Assembly: GCA_963920635.1 (NCBI GenBank)
Contig: OY987298.1
Span: 806,001-870,000, forward strand
Reading direction: 5' to 3'
Origin: Pseudeuparius sepicola
Lineage: Eukaryota; Arthropoda; Insecta; Coleoptera; Anthribidae
DNA: 64,000 bases
The notes under the pieces were generated by a model that had not been told where the DNA came from, ran no database searches, and saw nothing but the letters and a program-made list of their open reading frames with translations. Position 1 is the stretch's first letter; each line of letters begins with the position of its first letter. The translations under genes and the position numbers were made by a program. This document shows, piece by piece, positions 51,923 through 64,000 of this stretch.

Positions 51923-53706
51923 TATATATCCTAATATCTGTGAAATTATGACACGGCTATCCACCGCATTTCGCTGCACAAGTGGCCAGCCGTCGAACAG
52001 TGTAACCCATGCAAGTATTGGTGATATTATATTAGGCGAGCATGCAGTCACTTGTTTTTACTACAATATCTATCTTCTCTCTCTCCTTCATATCTTTTTA
52101 CTACTAATACCAGGTTCGGTTTATTATGTTTAAAAAGTGTTTTGTCTCGTATTTTATTGCCGAGGCGCCTGTTCTCGAGCTACCCTTGTAAAATATAAAT
52201 GAACTCACTTGGAACACAGTCGTATACGGGGTGCGATTTATTTCATAGTATTTACCACGCTCTGCTACTGGTAAAAATAACTTTTATCAGCAGAAATCAT
52301 AAATTTTAAATTTAACATAAATAAGATTTTAGACATTTCTTTATTAGACGACTGTACCTACATTGTAGTGCTTATTTTTTTGCTCAGTTCCATTTTTAAG
52401 CAGGCTTAATTTTTAACAACATTGTACCGAATTTATTCAAACCTTTACGTGCTCCCTGTACATAGGGGAAACGTTTTTTGTAATTAGTCATTTTTCATCC
52501 TTTTTAAAGCAAAATGTAACCCCAAAGTTGAACTTCTTCAAAATAAATCATTAATTACAAATAATGTTCGCTCTATGTTGCAAATTTTTAGAGGACACTG
52601 TATAAAGTGCGATGCAACAAACTTTTGCATTGGCAAACATAAAAATGTTGGTAATAAAAGTTTCGATTGGCCAAGAGCAACTGACAAATTGTGGATTCAG
52701 CTTTATCAGTGTGGTTTACTAAATTGTCCAACACTCACTGAAATTACTACGGTTTTCTATGGTGTCTCACAGTACTTGAGCGAATGCTCTCCTAGTTCTA
52801 TCGGGAAAAGTCAGCCCTGGCCGCAAATGGCAACGAAATAGCACAAGCGTTGACTGATATATTACGTCAATCCAGTGGCGTAGCTTTGTCCACTTTATTT
52901 ATTATAAGCAGGTGCCTTGTCGTTTAAAATATCGAAAAATTTCATTACATAAAGTTATTTAGAATAAAAAAGTATGCAAGGCTGGGAAATTTGGACTCAA
53001 TCGGCCTACTATGATTTGTTTGAAATAATAAATAAAATAATAATAAATCAAAGTAGGACAATTATTTTGAAAATTGACACAGAGTCATAGTTTTCAATTC
53101 TAAGCAACTTTTTCTAATGAAAGTTTTCGATATTTTAAACGACAAGGATAGTTCACCTACCTATAGGAAATAAAATGGACGAAAATCAAAGTAGGCCAAT
53201 TATTTTGAAAATTGGCATGGGGACATAATTTTGAATTGTAAGCAACTTTTTCTAATGAAATTTTTCGATAACTTGTCGAGAAAGGGCACTTAACCTACAC
53301 AGAAAATAAATAAATCGTTCCTGTCAGGGCCTACTTTATTTTTCAAAATTAAAAATATGGTGAAAATTATTTTCTAGGCAAGCAGGCCTGGACCCCAAAT
53401 GGCCAAATTCGAACTCGAAAATTTTTGGTCTTTTACACCTCTCGTTTCACTTATCCTGGGACACACTGTATAATAGTTTACGCGTTTCGGCATAATGCCA
53501 TTATCAGAACTATATATATTTCATTATTTATAATATTACACATTTCACTGTAATTTACGTATCGAGAAGTAAACACTTCATTAATACGTTAAAATAATTC
53601 TTAGTTGTGTGCATGTAATAATATAAAAATTTACAAAGAAAAATATGAGGCGCCATTTCGGACTAAATTATTATTTTGGAATATATAAATTTCTCGCGCT
53701 AATAGA
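51923..53706. other. Repeat relics, no gene seen
   Basis: Contains a CAGTGGCGTAG hAT-like end near 52876, a locally duplicated TTTTTCTAATGAAA.TTTTCGATA block near 53110 and 53230, and a CACACTGTATAATAG MITE-like end near 53464. An 88-residue frame at 52575-52841 has no recognisable family and is not called. Confidence 0.4.
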
Positions 53707-56700
53707 TTTTTTTATATGATATTTATAGAAATTTGCGTGAATAATCTTTTTTTAGTCAAATTTATATATTACGCATCGCCCAAAAGTATATATTACAGTA
53801 AACGCAAAAAAATATATCAAAACACGATATATTAATTTGGTGCGCCAATATATAATAATTTAGGGTACCACCGGTCGTCACCAGAGGTCGCGCCGCGCAT
53901 GCCTAAAGTGCACCGGCAACGCTGCAGCAGAAAGTGCAGAAGCCCGAAGTCGAAATATTTTTTTTTATATGATATTTATAGAAATTTGCGTGAATAATCT
54001 TTTTTTAGTCAAATTTATATATTACGCATCGCCCAAAAGTATATATTACAGTAAACGCAAAAAAATATATCAAAACACGATATATTAATTTGGTGCGCCA
54101 ATATATAATAATTTAGGGTACCACCGGTCGTCACCAGAGGTCGCGCCGCGCATGCCTAAAGTGCACCGGCAACGCTGCAGCAGAAAGTGCAGAAGCCCGA
54201 AGTCGAAATATTTTTTTTATATGATATTTATAGAAATTTGCGTGAATAATCTTTTTTTAGTCAAATTTATATATTACGCATCGCCCAAAAGTATGTATTA
54301 CAGTAAACGCAAAAAAATATATCAAAACACGATATATTAATTTGGTGCGCCAATATATAATAATTTAGGGTACCACCGGTCGTCACCAGAGGTCGCGCCG
54401 CGCATGCCTAAAGTGCACCGGCAACGCTGCAGCAGAAAGTGCAGAAGCCCGAAGTCGAAATATTTTTTTTTATATGATATTTATAGAAATTTGCGTGAAT
54501 AATCTTTTTTTAGTCAAATTTATATATTACGCATCGCCCAAAAGTATATATTACAGTAAACGCAAAAAAATATATCAAAACACGATATATTAATTTGGTG
54601 CGCCAATATATAATAATTTAGGGTACCACCGGTCGTCACCAGAGGTCGCGCCGCGCATGCCTAAAGTGCACCGGCAACGCTGCAGCAGAAAGTGCAGAAG
54701 CCCGAAGTCGAAATATTTTTTTTTATATGATATTTATAGAAATTTGCGTGAATAATCTTTTTTTAGTCAAATTTATATATTACGCATCGCCCAAAAGTAT
54801 ATATTACAGTAAACGCAAAAAAATATATCAAAACACGATATATTAATTTGGTGCGCCAATATATAATAATTTAGGGTACCACCGGTCGTCACCAGAGGTC
54901 GCGCCGCGCATGCCTAAAGTGCACCGGCAACGCTGCAGCAGAAAGTGCAGAAGCCCGAAGTCGAAATATTTTTTTTATATGATATTTATAGAAATTTGCG
55001 TGAATAATCTTTTTTTAGTCAAATTTATATATTACGCATCGCCCAAAAGTATGTATTACAGTAAACGCAAAAAAATATATCAAAACACGATATATTAATT
55101 TGGTGCGCCAATATATAATAATTTAGGGTACCACCGGTCGTCACCAGAGGTCGCGCCGCGCATGCCTAAAGTGCACCGGCAACGCTGCAGCAGAAAGTGC
55201 AGAAGCCCGAAGTCGAAATATTTTTTTTATATTATATTTATAGAAATTTGCGTGAATAATCTTTTTTTAGTCAAATTTATATATTACGCATCGCCCAAAA
55301 GTATATATTACAGTAAACGCAAAAAAATATATCAAAACACGATATATTAATTTGGTGCGCCAATATATAATAATTTAGGGTACCACCGGTCGTCACCAGA
55401 GGTCGCGCCGCGCATGCCTAAAGTGCACCGGCAACGCTGCAGCAGAAAGTGCAGAAGCCCGAAGTCGAAATATTTTTTTTATATGATATTTATAGAAATT
55501 TGCGTGAATAATCTTTTTTTAGTCAAATTTATATATTACGCATCGCCCAAAAGTATATATTACAGTAAACGCAAAAAAATATATCAAAACACGATATATT
55601 AATTTGGTGCGCCAATATATAATAATTTAGGGTACCACCGGTCGTCACCAGAGGTCGCGCCGCGCATGCCTAAAGTGCACCGGCAACGCTGCAGCAGAAA
55701 GTGCAGAAGCCCGAAGTCGAAATATTTTTTTTATATTATATTTATAGAAATTTGCGTGAATAATCTTTTTTTAGTCAAATTTATATATTATTATTACGCA
55801 TCGCCCAAAAGTATATATTACAGTAAACGCAAAAAAATATATCAAAACACGATATATTAATTTGGTGCGCCAATATATAATAATTTAGGGTACCACCGGT
55901 CGTCACCAGAGGTCGCGCCGCGCATGCCTAAAGTGCACCGGCAACGCTGCAGCAGAAAGTGCAGAAGCCCGAAGTCGAAATATTTTTTTTATATTATATT
56001 TATAGAAATTTGCGTGAATAATCTTTTTTTAGTCAAATTTATATATTACGCATCGCCCAAAAGTATATATTACAGTAAACGCAAAAAAATATATCAAAAC
56101 ACGATATATTAATTTGGTGCGCCAATATATAATAATTTAGGGTACCACCGGTCGTCACCAGAGGTCGCGCCGCGCATGCCTAAAGTGCACCGGCAACGCT
56201 GCAGCAGAAAGTGCAGAAGCCCGAAGTCGAAATATTTTTTTTATATGATATTTATAGAAATTTGCGTGAATAATCTTTTTTTAGTCAAATTTATATATTA
56301 CGCATCGCCCAAAAGTATATATTACAGTAAACGCAAAAAAATATATCAAAACACGATATATTAATTTGGTGCGCCAATATATAATAATTTAGGGTACCAC
56401 CGGTCGTCACCAGAGGTCGCGCCGCGCATGCCTAAAGTGCACCGGCAACGCTGCAGCAGAAAGTGCAGAAGCCCGAAGTCGAAATATTTTTTTTATATTA
56501 TATTTATAGAAATTTGCGTGAATAATCTTTTTTTAGTCAAATTTATATATTACGCATCGCCCAAAAGTATATATTACAGTAAACGCAAAAAAATATATCA
56601 AAACACGATATATTAATTTGGTGCGCCAATATATAATAATTTAGGGTACCACCGGTCGTCACCAGAGGTCGCGCCGCGCATGCCTAAAGTGCACCGGCAA

Positions 56701-59700
56701 CGCTGCAGCAGAAAGTGCAGAAGCCCGAAGTCGAAATATTTTTTTTATATGATATTTATAGAAATTTGCGTGAATAATCTTTTTTTAGTCAAATTTATAT
56801 ATTACGCATCGCCCAAAAGTATATATTACAGTAAACGCAAAAAAATATATCAAAACACGATATATTAATTTGGTGCGCCAATATATAATAATTTAGGGTA
56901 CCACCGGTCGTCACCAGAGGTCGCGCCGCGCATGCCTAAAGTGCACCGGCAACGCTGCAGCAGAAAGTGCAGAAGCCCGAAGTCGAAATATTTTTTTTAT
57001 ATGATATTTATAGAAATTTGCGTGAATAATCTTTTTTTAGTCAAATTTATATATTACGCATCGCCCAAAAGTATATATTACAGTAAACGCAAAAAAATAT
57101 ATCAAAACACGATATATTAATTTGGTGCGCCAATATATAATAATTTAGGGTACCACCGGTCGTCACCAGAGGTCGCGCCGCGCATGCCTAAAGTGCACCG
57201 GCAACGCTGCAGCAGAAAGTGCAGAAGCCCGAAGTCGAAATATTTTTTTTATATGATATTTATAGAAATTTGCGTGAATAATCTTTTTTTAGTCAAATTT
57301 ATATATTACGCATCGCCCAAAAGTATATATTACAGTAAACGCAAAAAAATATATCAAAACACGATATATTAATTTGGTGCGCCAATATATAATAATTTAG
57401 GGTACCACCGGTCGTCACCAGAGGTCGCGCCGCGCATGCCTAAAGTGCACCGGCAACGCTGCAGCAGAAAGTGCAGAAGCCCGAAGTCGAAATATTTTTT
57501 TTATATGATATTTATAGAAATTTGCGTGAATAATCTTTTTTTAGTCAAATTTATATATTACGCATCGCCCAAAAGTATATATTACAGTAAACGCAAAAAA
57601 ATATATCAAAACACGATATATTAATTTGGTGCGCCAATATATAATAATTTAGGGTACCACCGGTCGTCACCAGAGGTCGCGCCGCGCATGCCTAAAGTGC
57701 ACCGGCAACGCTGCAGCAGAAAGTGCAGAAGCCCGAAGTCGAAATATTTTTTTTATATTATATTTATAGAAATTTGCGTGAATAATCTTTTTTTAGTCAA
57801 ATTTATATATTATTATTACGCATCGCCCAAAAGTATATATTACAGTAAACGCAAAAAAATATATCAAAACACGATATATTAATTTGGTGCGCCAATATAT
57901 AATAATTTAGGGTACCACCGGTCGTCACCAGAGGTCGCGCCGCGCATGCCTAAACTGCACCGGCAACGCTGCAGCAGAAAGTGCAGAAGCCCGAAGTCGA
58001 AATATTTTTTTTATATGATATTTATAGAAATTTGCGTGAATAATCTTTTTTTAGTCAAATTTATATATTACGCATCGCCCAAAAGTATATATTACAGTAA
58101 ACGCAAAAAAATATATCAAAACACGATATATTAATTTGGTGCGCCAATATATAATAATTTAGGGTACCACCGGTCGTCACCAGAGGTCGCGCCGCGCATG
58201 CCTAAAGTGCACCGGCAACGCTGCAGCAGAAAGTGCAGAAGCCCGAAGTCGAAATATTTTTTTTATATGATATTTATAGAAATTTGCGTGAATAATCTTT
58301 TTTTAGTCAAATTTATATATTACGCATCGCCCAAAAGTATATATTACAGTAAACGCAAAAAAATATATCAAAACACGATATATTAATTTGGTGCGCCAAT
58401 ATATAATAATTTAGGGTACCACCGGTCGTCACCAGAGGTCGCGCCGCGCATGCCTAAACTGCACCGGCAACGCTGCAGCAGAAAGTGCAGAAGCCCGAAG
58501 TCGAAATATTTTTTTTATATGATATTTATAGAAATTTGCGTGAATAATCTTTTTTTAGTCAAATTTATATATTACGCATCGCCCAAAAGTATATATTACA
58601 GTAAACGCAAAAAAATATATCAAAACACGATATATTAATTTGGTGCGCCAATATATAATAATTTAGGGTACCACCGGTCGTCACCAGAGGTCGCGCCGCG
58701 CATGCCTAAAGTGCACCGGCAACGCTGCAGCAGAAAGTGCAGAAGCCCGAAGTCGAAATATTTTTTTTATATGATATTTATAGAAATTTGCGTGAATAAT
58801 CTTTTTTTAGTCAAATTTATATATTACGCATCGCCCAAAAGTATATATTACAGTAAACGCAAAAAAATATATCAAAACACGATATATTAATTTGGTGCGC
58901 CAATATATAATAATTTAGGGTACCACTGGTCGTCACCAGAGGTCGCGCCGCGCATGCCTAAAGTGCACCGGCAACGCTGCAGCAGAAAGTGCAGAAGCCC
59001 GAAGTCGAAATATTTTTTTATATGATATTTATAGAAATTTGCGTGAATAATCTTTTTTTAGTCAAATTTATATATTACGCATCGCCCAAAAGTATGTATT
59101 ACAGTAAACGCAAAAAATATATCAAAACACGATATATTAATTTGGTGCGCCAATATATATATTATTACGCATCGCCCAAAAGTATATATTACAGTAAACG
59201 CAAAAAAATATATCAAAACACGATATATTAATTTGGTGCGCCAATATATAATAATTTAGGGTACCACCGGTCGTCACCAGAGGTCGCGCCGCGCATGCCT
59301 AAAGTGCACCGGCAACGCTGCAGCAGAAAGTGCAGAAGCCCGAAGTCGAAATATTTTTTTTATATGATATTTATAGAAATTTGCGTGAATAATCTTTTTT
59401 TAGTCAAATTTATATATTATTATTACGCATCGCCCAAAAGTATGTATTACAGTAAACGCAAAAAAATATATCAAAACACGATATATTAATTTGGTGCGCC
59501 AATATATAATAATTTAGGGTACCACCGGTCGTCACCAGAGGTCGCGCCGCGCATGCCTAAAGTGCACCGGCAACGCTGCAGCAGAAAGTGCAGAAGCCCG
59601 AAGTCGAAATATTTTTTTTATATGATATTTATAGAAATTTGCGTGAATAATCTTTTTTTAGTCAAATTTATATATTACGCATCGCCCAAAAGTATATATT

Positions 59701-62700
59701 ACAGTAAACGCAAAAAAATATATCAAAACACGATATATTAATTTGGTGCGCCAATATATAATAATTTAGGGTACCACCGGTCGTCACCAGAGGTCGCGCC
59801 GCGCATGCCTAAAGTGCACCGGCAACGCTGCAGCAGAAAGTGCAGAAGCCCGAAGTCGAAATATTTTTTTTATATTATATTTATAGAAATTTGCGTGAAT
59901 AATCTTTTTTTAGTCAAATTTATATATTACGCATCGCCCAAAAGTATATATTACAGTAAACGCAAAAAAATATATCAAAACACGATATATTAATTTGGTG
60001 CGCCAATATATAATAATTTAGGGTACCACCGGTCGTCACCAGAGGTCGCGCCGCGCATGCCTAAACTGCACCGGCAACGCTGCAGCAGAAAGTGCAGAAG
60101 CCCGAAGTCGAAATATTTTTTTTATATGATATTTATAGAAATTTGCGTGAATAATCTTTTTTTAGTCAAATTTATATATTACGCATCGCCCAAAAGTATA
60201 TATTACAGTAAACGCAAAAAAATATATCAAAACACGATATATTAATTTGGTGCGCCAATATATAATAATTTAGGGTACCACCGGTCGTCACCAGAGGTCG
60301 CGCCGCGCATGCCTAAAGTGCACCGGCAACGCTGCAGCAGAAAGTGCAGAAGCCCGAAGTCGAAATATTTTTTTTATATGATATTTATAGAAATTTGCGT
60401 GAATAATCTTTTTTTAGTCAAATTTATATATTACGCATCGCCCAAAAGTATATATTACAGTAAACGCAAAAAAATATATCAAAACACGATATATTAATTT
60501 GGTGCGCCAATATATAATAATTTAGGGTACCACCGGTCGTCACCAGAGGTCGCGCCGCGCATGCCTAAAGTGCACCGGCAACGCTGCAGCAGAAAGTGCA
60601 GAAGCCCGAAGTCGAAATATTTTTTTTATATTATATTTATAGAAATTTGCGTGAATAATCTTTTTTTAGTCAAATTTATATATTATTATTACGCATCGCC
60701 CAAAAGTATATATTACAGTAAACGCAAAAAAATATATCAAAACACGATATATTAATTTGGTGCGCCAATATATAATAATTTAGGGTACCACCGGTCGTCA
60801 CCAGAGGTCGCGCCGCGCATGCCTAAACTGCACCGGCAACGCTGCAGCAGAAAGTGCAGAAGCCCGAAGTCGAAATATTTTTTTTATATGATATTTATAG
60901 AAATTTGCGTGAATAATCTTTTTTTAGTCAAATTTATATATTACGCATCGCCCAAAAGTATATATTACAGTAAACGCAAAAAAATATATCAAAACACGAT
61001 ATATTAATTTGGTGCGCCAATATATAATAATTTAGGGTACCACTGGTCGTCACCAGAGGTCGCGCCGCGCATGCCTAAAGTGCACCGGCAACGCTGCAGC
61101 AGAAAGTGCAGAAGCCCGAAGTCGAAATATTTTTTTATATGATATTTATAGAAATTTGCGTGAATAATCTTTTTTTAGTCAAATTTATATATTACGCATC
61201 GCCCAAAAGTATGTATTACAGTAAACGCAAAAAATATATCAAAACACGATATATTAATTTGGTGCGCCAATATATATATTATTACGCATCGCCCAAAAGT
61301 ATATATTACAGTAAACGCAAAAAAATATATCAAAACACGATATATTAATTTGGTGCGCCAATATATAATAATTTAGGGTACCACCGGTCGTCACCAGAGG
61401 TCGCGCCGCGCATGCCTAAAGTGCACCGGCAACGCTGCAGCAGAAAGTGCAGAAGCCCGAAGTCGAAATATTTTTTTTATATGATATTTATAGAAATTTG
61501 CGTGAATAATCTTTTTTTAGTCAAATTTATATATTACGCATCGCCCAAAAGTATATATTACAGTAAACGCAAAAAAATATATCAAAACACGATATATTAA
61601 TTTGGTGCGCCAATATATAATAATTTAGGGTACCACCGGTCGTCACCAGAGGTCGCGCCGCGCATGCCTAAAGTGCACCGGCAACGCTGCAGCAGAAAGT
61701 GCAGAAGCCCGAAGTCGAAATATTTTTTTTATATGATATTTATAGAAATTTGCGTGAATAATCTTTTTTTAGTCAAATTTATATATTACGCATCGCCCAA
61801 AAGTATATATTACAGTAAACGCAAAAAAATATATCAAAACACGATATATTAATTTGGTGCGCCAATATATAATAATTTAGGGTACCACCGGTCGTCACCA
61901 GAGGTCGCGCCGCGCATGCCTAAAGTGCACCGGCAACGCTGCAGCAGAAAGTGCAGAAGCCCGAAGTCGAAATATTTTTTTTATATTATATTTATAGAAA
62001 TTTGCGTGAATAATCTTTTTTTAGTCAAATTTATATATTATTATTACGCATCGCCCAAAAGTATATATTACAGTAAACGCAAAAAAATATATCAAAACAC
62101 GATATATTAATTTGGTGCGCCAATATATAATAATTTAGGGTACCACCGGTCGTCACCAGAGGTCGCGCCGCGCATGCCTAAACTGCACCGGCAACGCTGC
62201 AGCAGAAAGTGCAGAAGCCCGAAGTCGAAATATTTTTTTTATATGATATTTATAGAAATTTGCGTGAATAATCTTTTTTTAGTCAAATTTATATATTACG
62301 CATCGCCCAAAAGTATATATTACAGTAAACGCAAAAAAATATATCAAAACACGATATATTAATTTGGTGCGCCAATATATAATAATTTAGGGTACCACTG
62401 GTCGTCACCAGAGGTCGCGCCGCGCATGCCTAAAGTGCACCGGCAACGCTGCAGCAGAAAGTGCAGAAGCCCGAAGTCGAAATATTTTTTTATATGATAT
62501 TTATAGAAATTTGCGTGAATAATCTTTTTTTAGTCAAATTTATATATTACGCATCGCCCAAAAGTATGTATTACAGTAAACGCAAAAAATATATCAAAAC
62601 ACGATATATTAATTTGGTGCGCCAATATATATATTATTACGCATCGCCCAAAAGTATATATTACAGTAAACGCAAAAAAATATATCAAAACACGATATAT

Positions 62701-63316
62701 TAATTTGGTGCGCCAATATATAATAATTTAGGGTACCACCGGTCGTCACCAGAGGTCGCGCCGCGCATGCCTAAAGTGCACCGGCAACGCTGCAGCAGAA
62801 AGTGCAGAAGCCCGAAGTCGAAATATTTTTTTTATATGATATTTATAGAAATTTGCGTGAATAATCTTTTTTTAGTCAAATTTATATATTATTATTACGC
62901 ATCGCCCAAAAGTATGTATTACAGTAAACGCAAAAAAATATATCAAAACACGATATATTAATTTGGTGCGCCAATATATAATAATTTAGGGTACCACCGG
63001 TCGTCACCAGAGGTCGCGCCGCGCATGCCTAAAGTGCACCGGCAACGCTGCAGCAGAAAGTGCAGAAGCCCGAAGTCGAAATATTTTTTTTATATGATAT
63101 TTATAGAAATTTGCGTGAATAATCTTTTTTTAGTCAAATTTATATATTATTATTACGCATCGCCCAAAAGTATGTATTACAGTAAACGCAAAAAAATATA
63201 TCAAAACACGATATATTAATTTGGTGCGCCAATATATAATAATTTAGGGTACCACCGGTCGTCACCAGAGGTCGCGCCGCGCATCCCTAAGTAACGCTGC
63301 AGCAGAAAGCGCAGAA
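53707..63316 (+). repeat. Satellite array, about 36 units of 252 bp (variants 253, 258, 341)
   Basis: The anchor GCGCATGCCTAAA recurs from 53899 to 63025 at steps of mostly 252 bp. Steps of 258 bp carry an extra TATTAT. Three steps of 341 bp (from 58954, 61071 and 62426) contain an extra partial unit of about 89 bp. Units are almost identical; the visible variants are G/C in CTAAAGTGC/CTAAACTGC, TATGAT/TATTAT and the T-run length. These variants recur in a fixed order, giving a higher-order repeat: the block starting at 60561 recurs at 61916, a 1,355-bp period. The last unit is degraded and carries CATCCCTAA. Confidence 0.97.
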
Positions 63317-63867
63317 TGGTGTAAAACCAGGGAATCTGAAATAAAAAGGGTCCCTGTGTAAAACCCACCCCCGATTTTCTTGAAATTTTGGCTAGATAGG
63401 TTCCTATCCCCTATTTTCGCCCGACGTTACACCATTGGAAAAGATTACCACTTCTTTTTTCATACGGCAGTGCGCATCGCTGCCGACTGCCACAATATGA
63501 TGCGAATGTCCCCTTCTTTTTTCATACGGCAGCGCTTATCCCCCAAAAAGGAGGGAATACGCTCCTTATTGCAAAGATGCTTGAGAAAAATGCACTTCCG
63601 ACGGCTTCCGACGTAGACGTATCAAATGTTTACTTCGGCTTCGGACGTGTACGGAGTTAAATGTACGTCCAAGGAAGTCACGTGACTCAATCCACCAATG
63701 AGAGTGCAAGACGTATACCGACTTTTATATACGTCGGACGTATAAATAGCCACTTCCTACAACAAAACGACGGCGAAACGAAAACGATCATGCGGGCGGG
63801 AAACTAATATGTAAGATGAAACCTGACACAGAAAAAGAACATCCAGTACGTCGGTAATCATAATCAC
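63317..63867. other. Non-satellite spacer between opposed arrays
   Basis: 551 bp of unique sequence with two direct copies of CTTCTTTTTTCATACGGCAG (about 63449 and 63511) and a cluster of promoter-like motifs toward its right side. No long coding region; short ATG-led frames start near 63789 and 63818. Confidence 0.6.
63679..63749 (+). promoter_or_regulatory. Promoter-like cluster reading toward the inverted satellite
   Basis: CACGTG at 63679-63684, overlapped by TGACTCA at 63683-63689, then CCAAT at 63695-63699 and TATAAATAG at 63741-63749. The order and spacing fit a Pol II promoter. The transcript would run into the satellite in antisense orientation. Function is inferred from motifs only. 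Confidence 0.45.
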
Positions 63868-64000
63868 TTCGACTTCGGGCTTCTGCGCTTTCTGCTGCAG
63901 CGTTGCCGGTGCACTTTAGGGATGCGCGGCGCGACCTCTGGTGACGACCGGTGGTACCATAAATTATTATATATTGGCGCACCAAATTAATATATCATGT
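63868..64000 (-). repeat. Satellite restarts in inverted orientation
   Basis: The reverse complement of the unit (GGTACCACCGGTCGTCACCA onward) runs to the window edge. Its first unit carries the CATCCCTAA and AGAAAGCGCAG variants, also seen in the last unit of the forward array at about 63283. Confidence 0.9.

Noticed and set aside
52575..52841. 88-residue plus-strand frame
   Set aside because: No recognised domain, no promoter or splice support, and it lies among transposon debris.
53899..63219. Possible CRISPR array or a tandem gene family
   Set aside because: Units are contiguous with no unique spacers and the frame is a by-product of homogenised satellite DNA.

Overview
The window is eukaryotic, AT-rich and crowded with transposons. 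The one confident host gene is a Pipsqueak-class gene of the distal antenna (dan) type on the minus strand (10235-11581), so the source is an insect, probably one with a large transposon-rich genome. The order cannot be fixed from the sequence.

The centre, 23848-47104 (23,257 bp), is a complete integrated Polinton/Maverick-type element of the adintovirus kind. It is bounded by 512-bp terminal inverted repeats (TIRs) that begin AG, and by a perfect 6-bp target duplication, AGAGTT. It encodes a protein-primed family B DNA polymerase, a retroviral-type integrase with a chromodomain, a packaging ATPase, an adenain-like protease, a double jelly-roll major capsid protein, a penton-like minor capsid protein and a phospholipase A2 (PLA2) domain protein. 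It also carries a BIR+RING inhibitor of apoptosis, a small membrane glycoprotein, two tandem fibre-like paralogues and several conserved proteins of unknown function. Each TIR carries its own TATA box and a complete small gene. Most genes are transcribed inward from the two ends and meet tail to tail near 37.1 kb. A four-exon minus-strand gene model at 26572-29391 is the exception.

The element is a decaying resident. The PLA2 gene has a nonsense codon and a frameshift, the protease has lost its ATG, the capsid gene has two frame breaks, and the ATPase is split by a 5'-truncated LINE with an (ATT)n tail (about 40489-42690). Polymerase, integrase, penton, IAP and fibre-like genes are still open. 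The TIRs differ at about 2% of positions.

Outside the element, 1-23.8 kb holds foldback MITEs with TA/CAGGGTG termini, two hAT elements with 8-bp target duplications (5103-6191 and 17149-19322, the second containing a nested MITE and a nested Harbinger), the dan gene, and a 1,462-bp tandem duplication of a GC-rich segment (19453-22300). From 47.1 to 53.7 kb there are more foldbacks, a GC-rich island, a probable tRNA-derived SINE scrap and a second copy of the composite hAT. From 53.7 to 63.3 kb is a homogeneous satellite array of about 36 units of roughly 252 bp. A 551-bp promoter-like spacer follows, after which the satellite restarts in the opposite orientation to the window edge.
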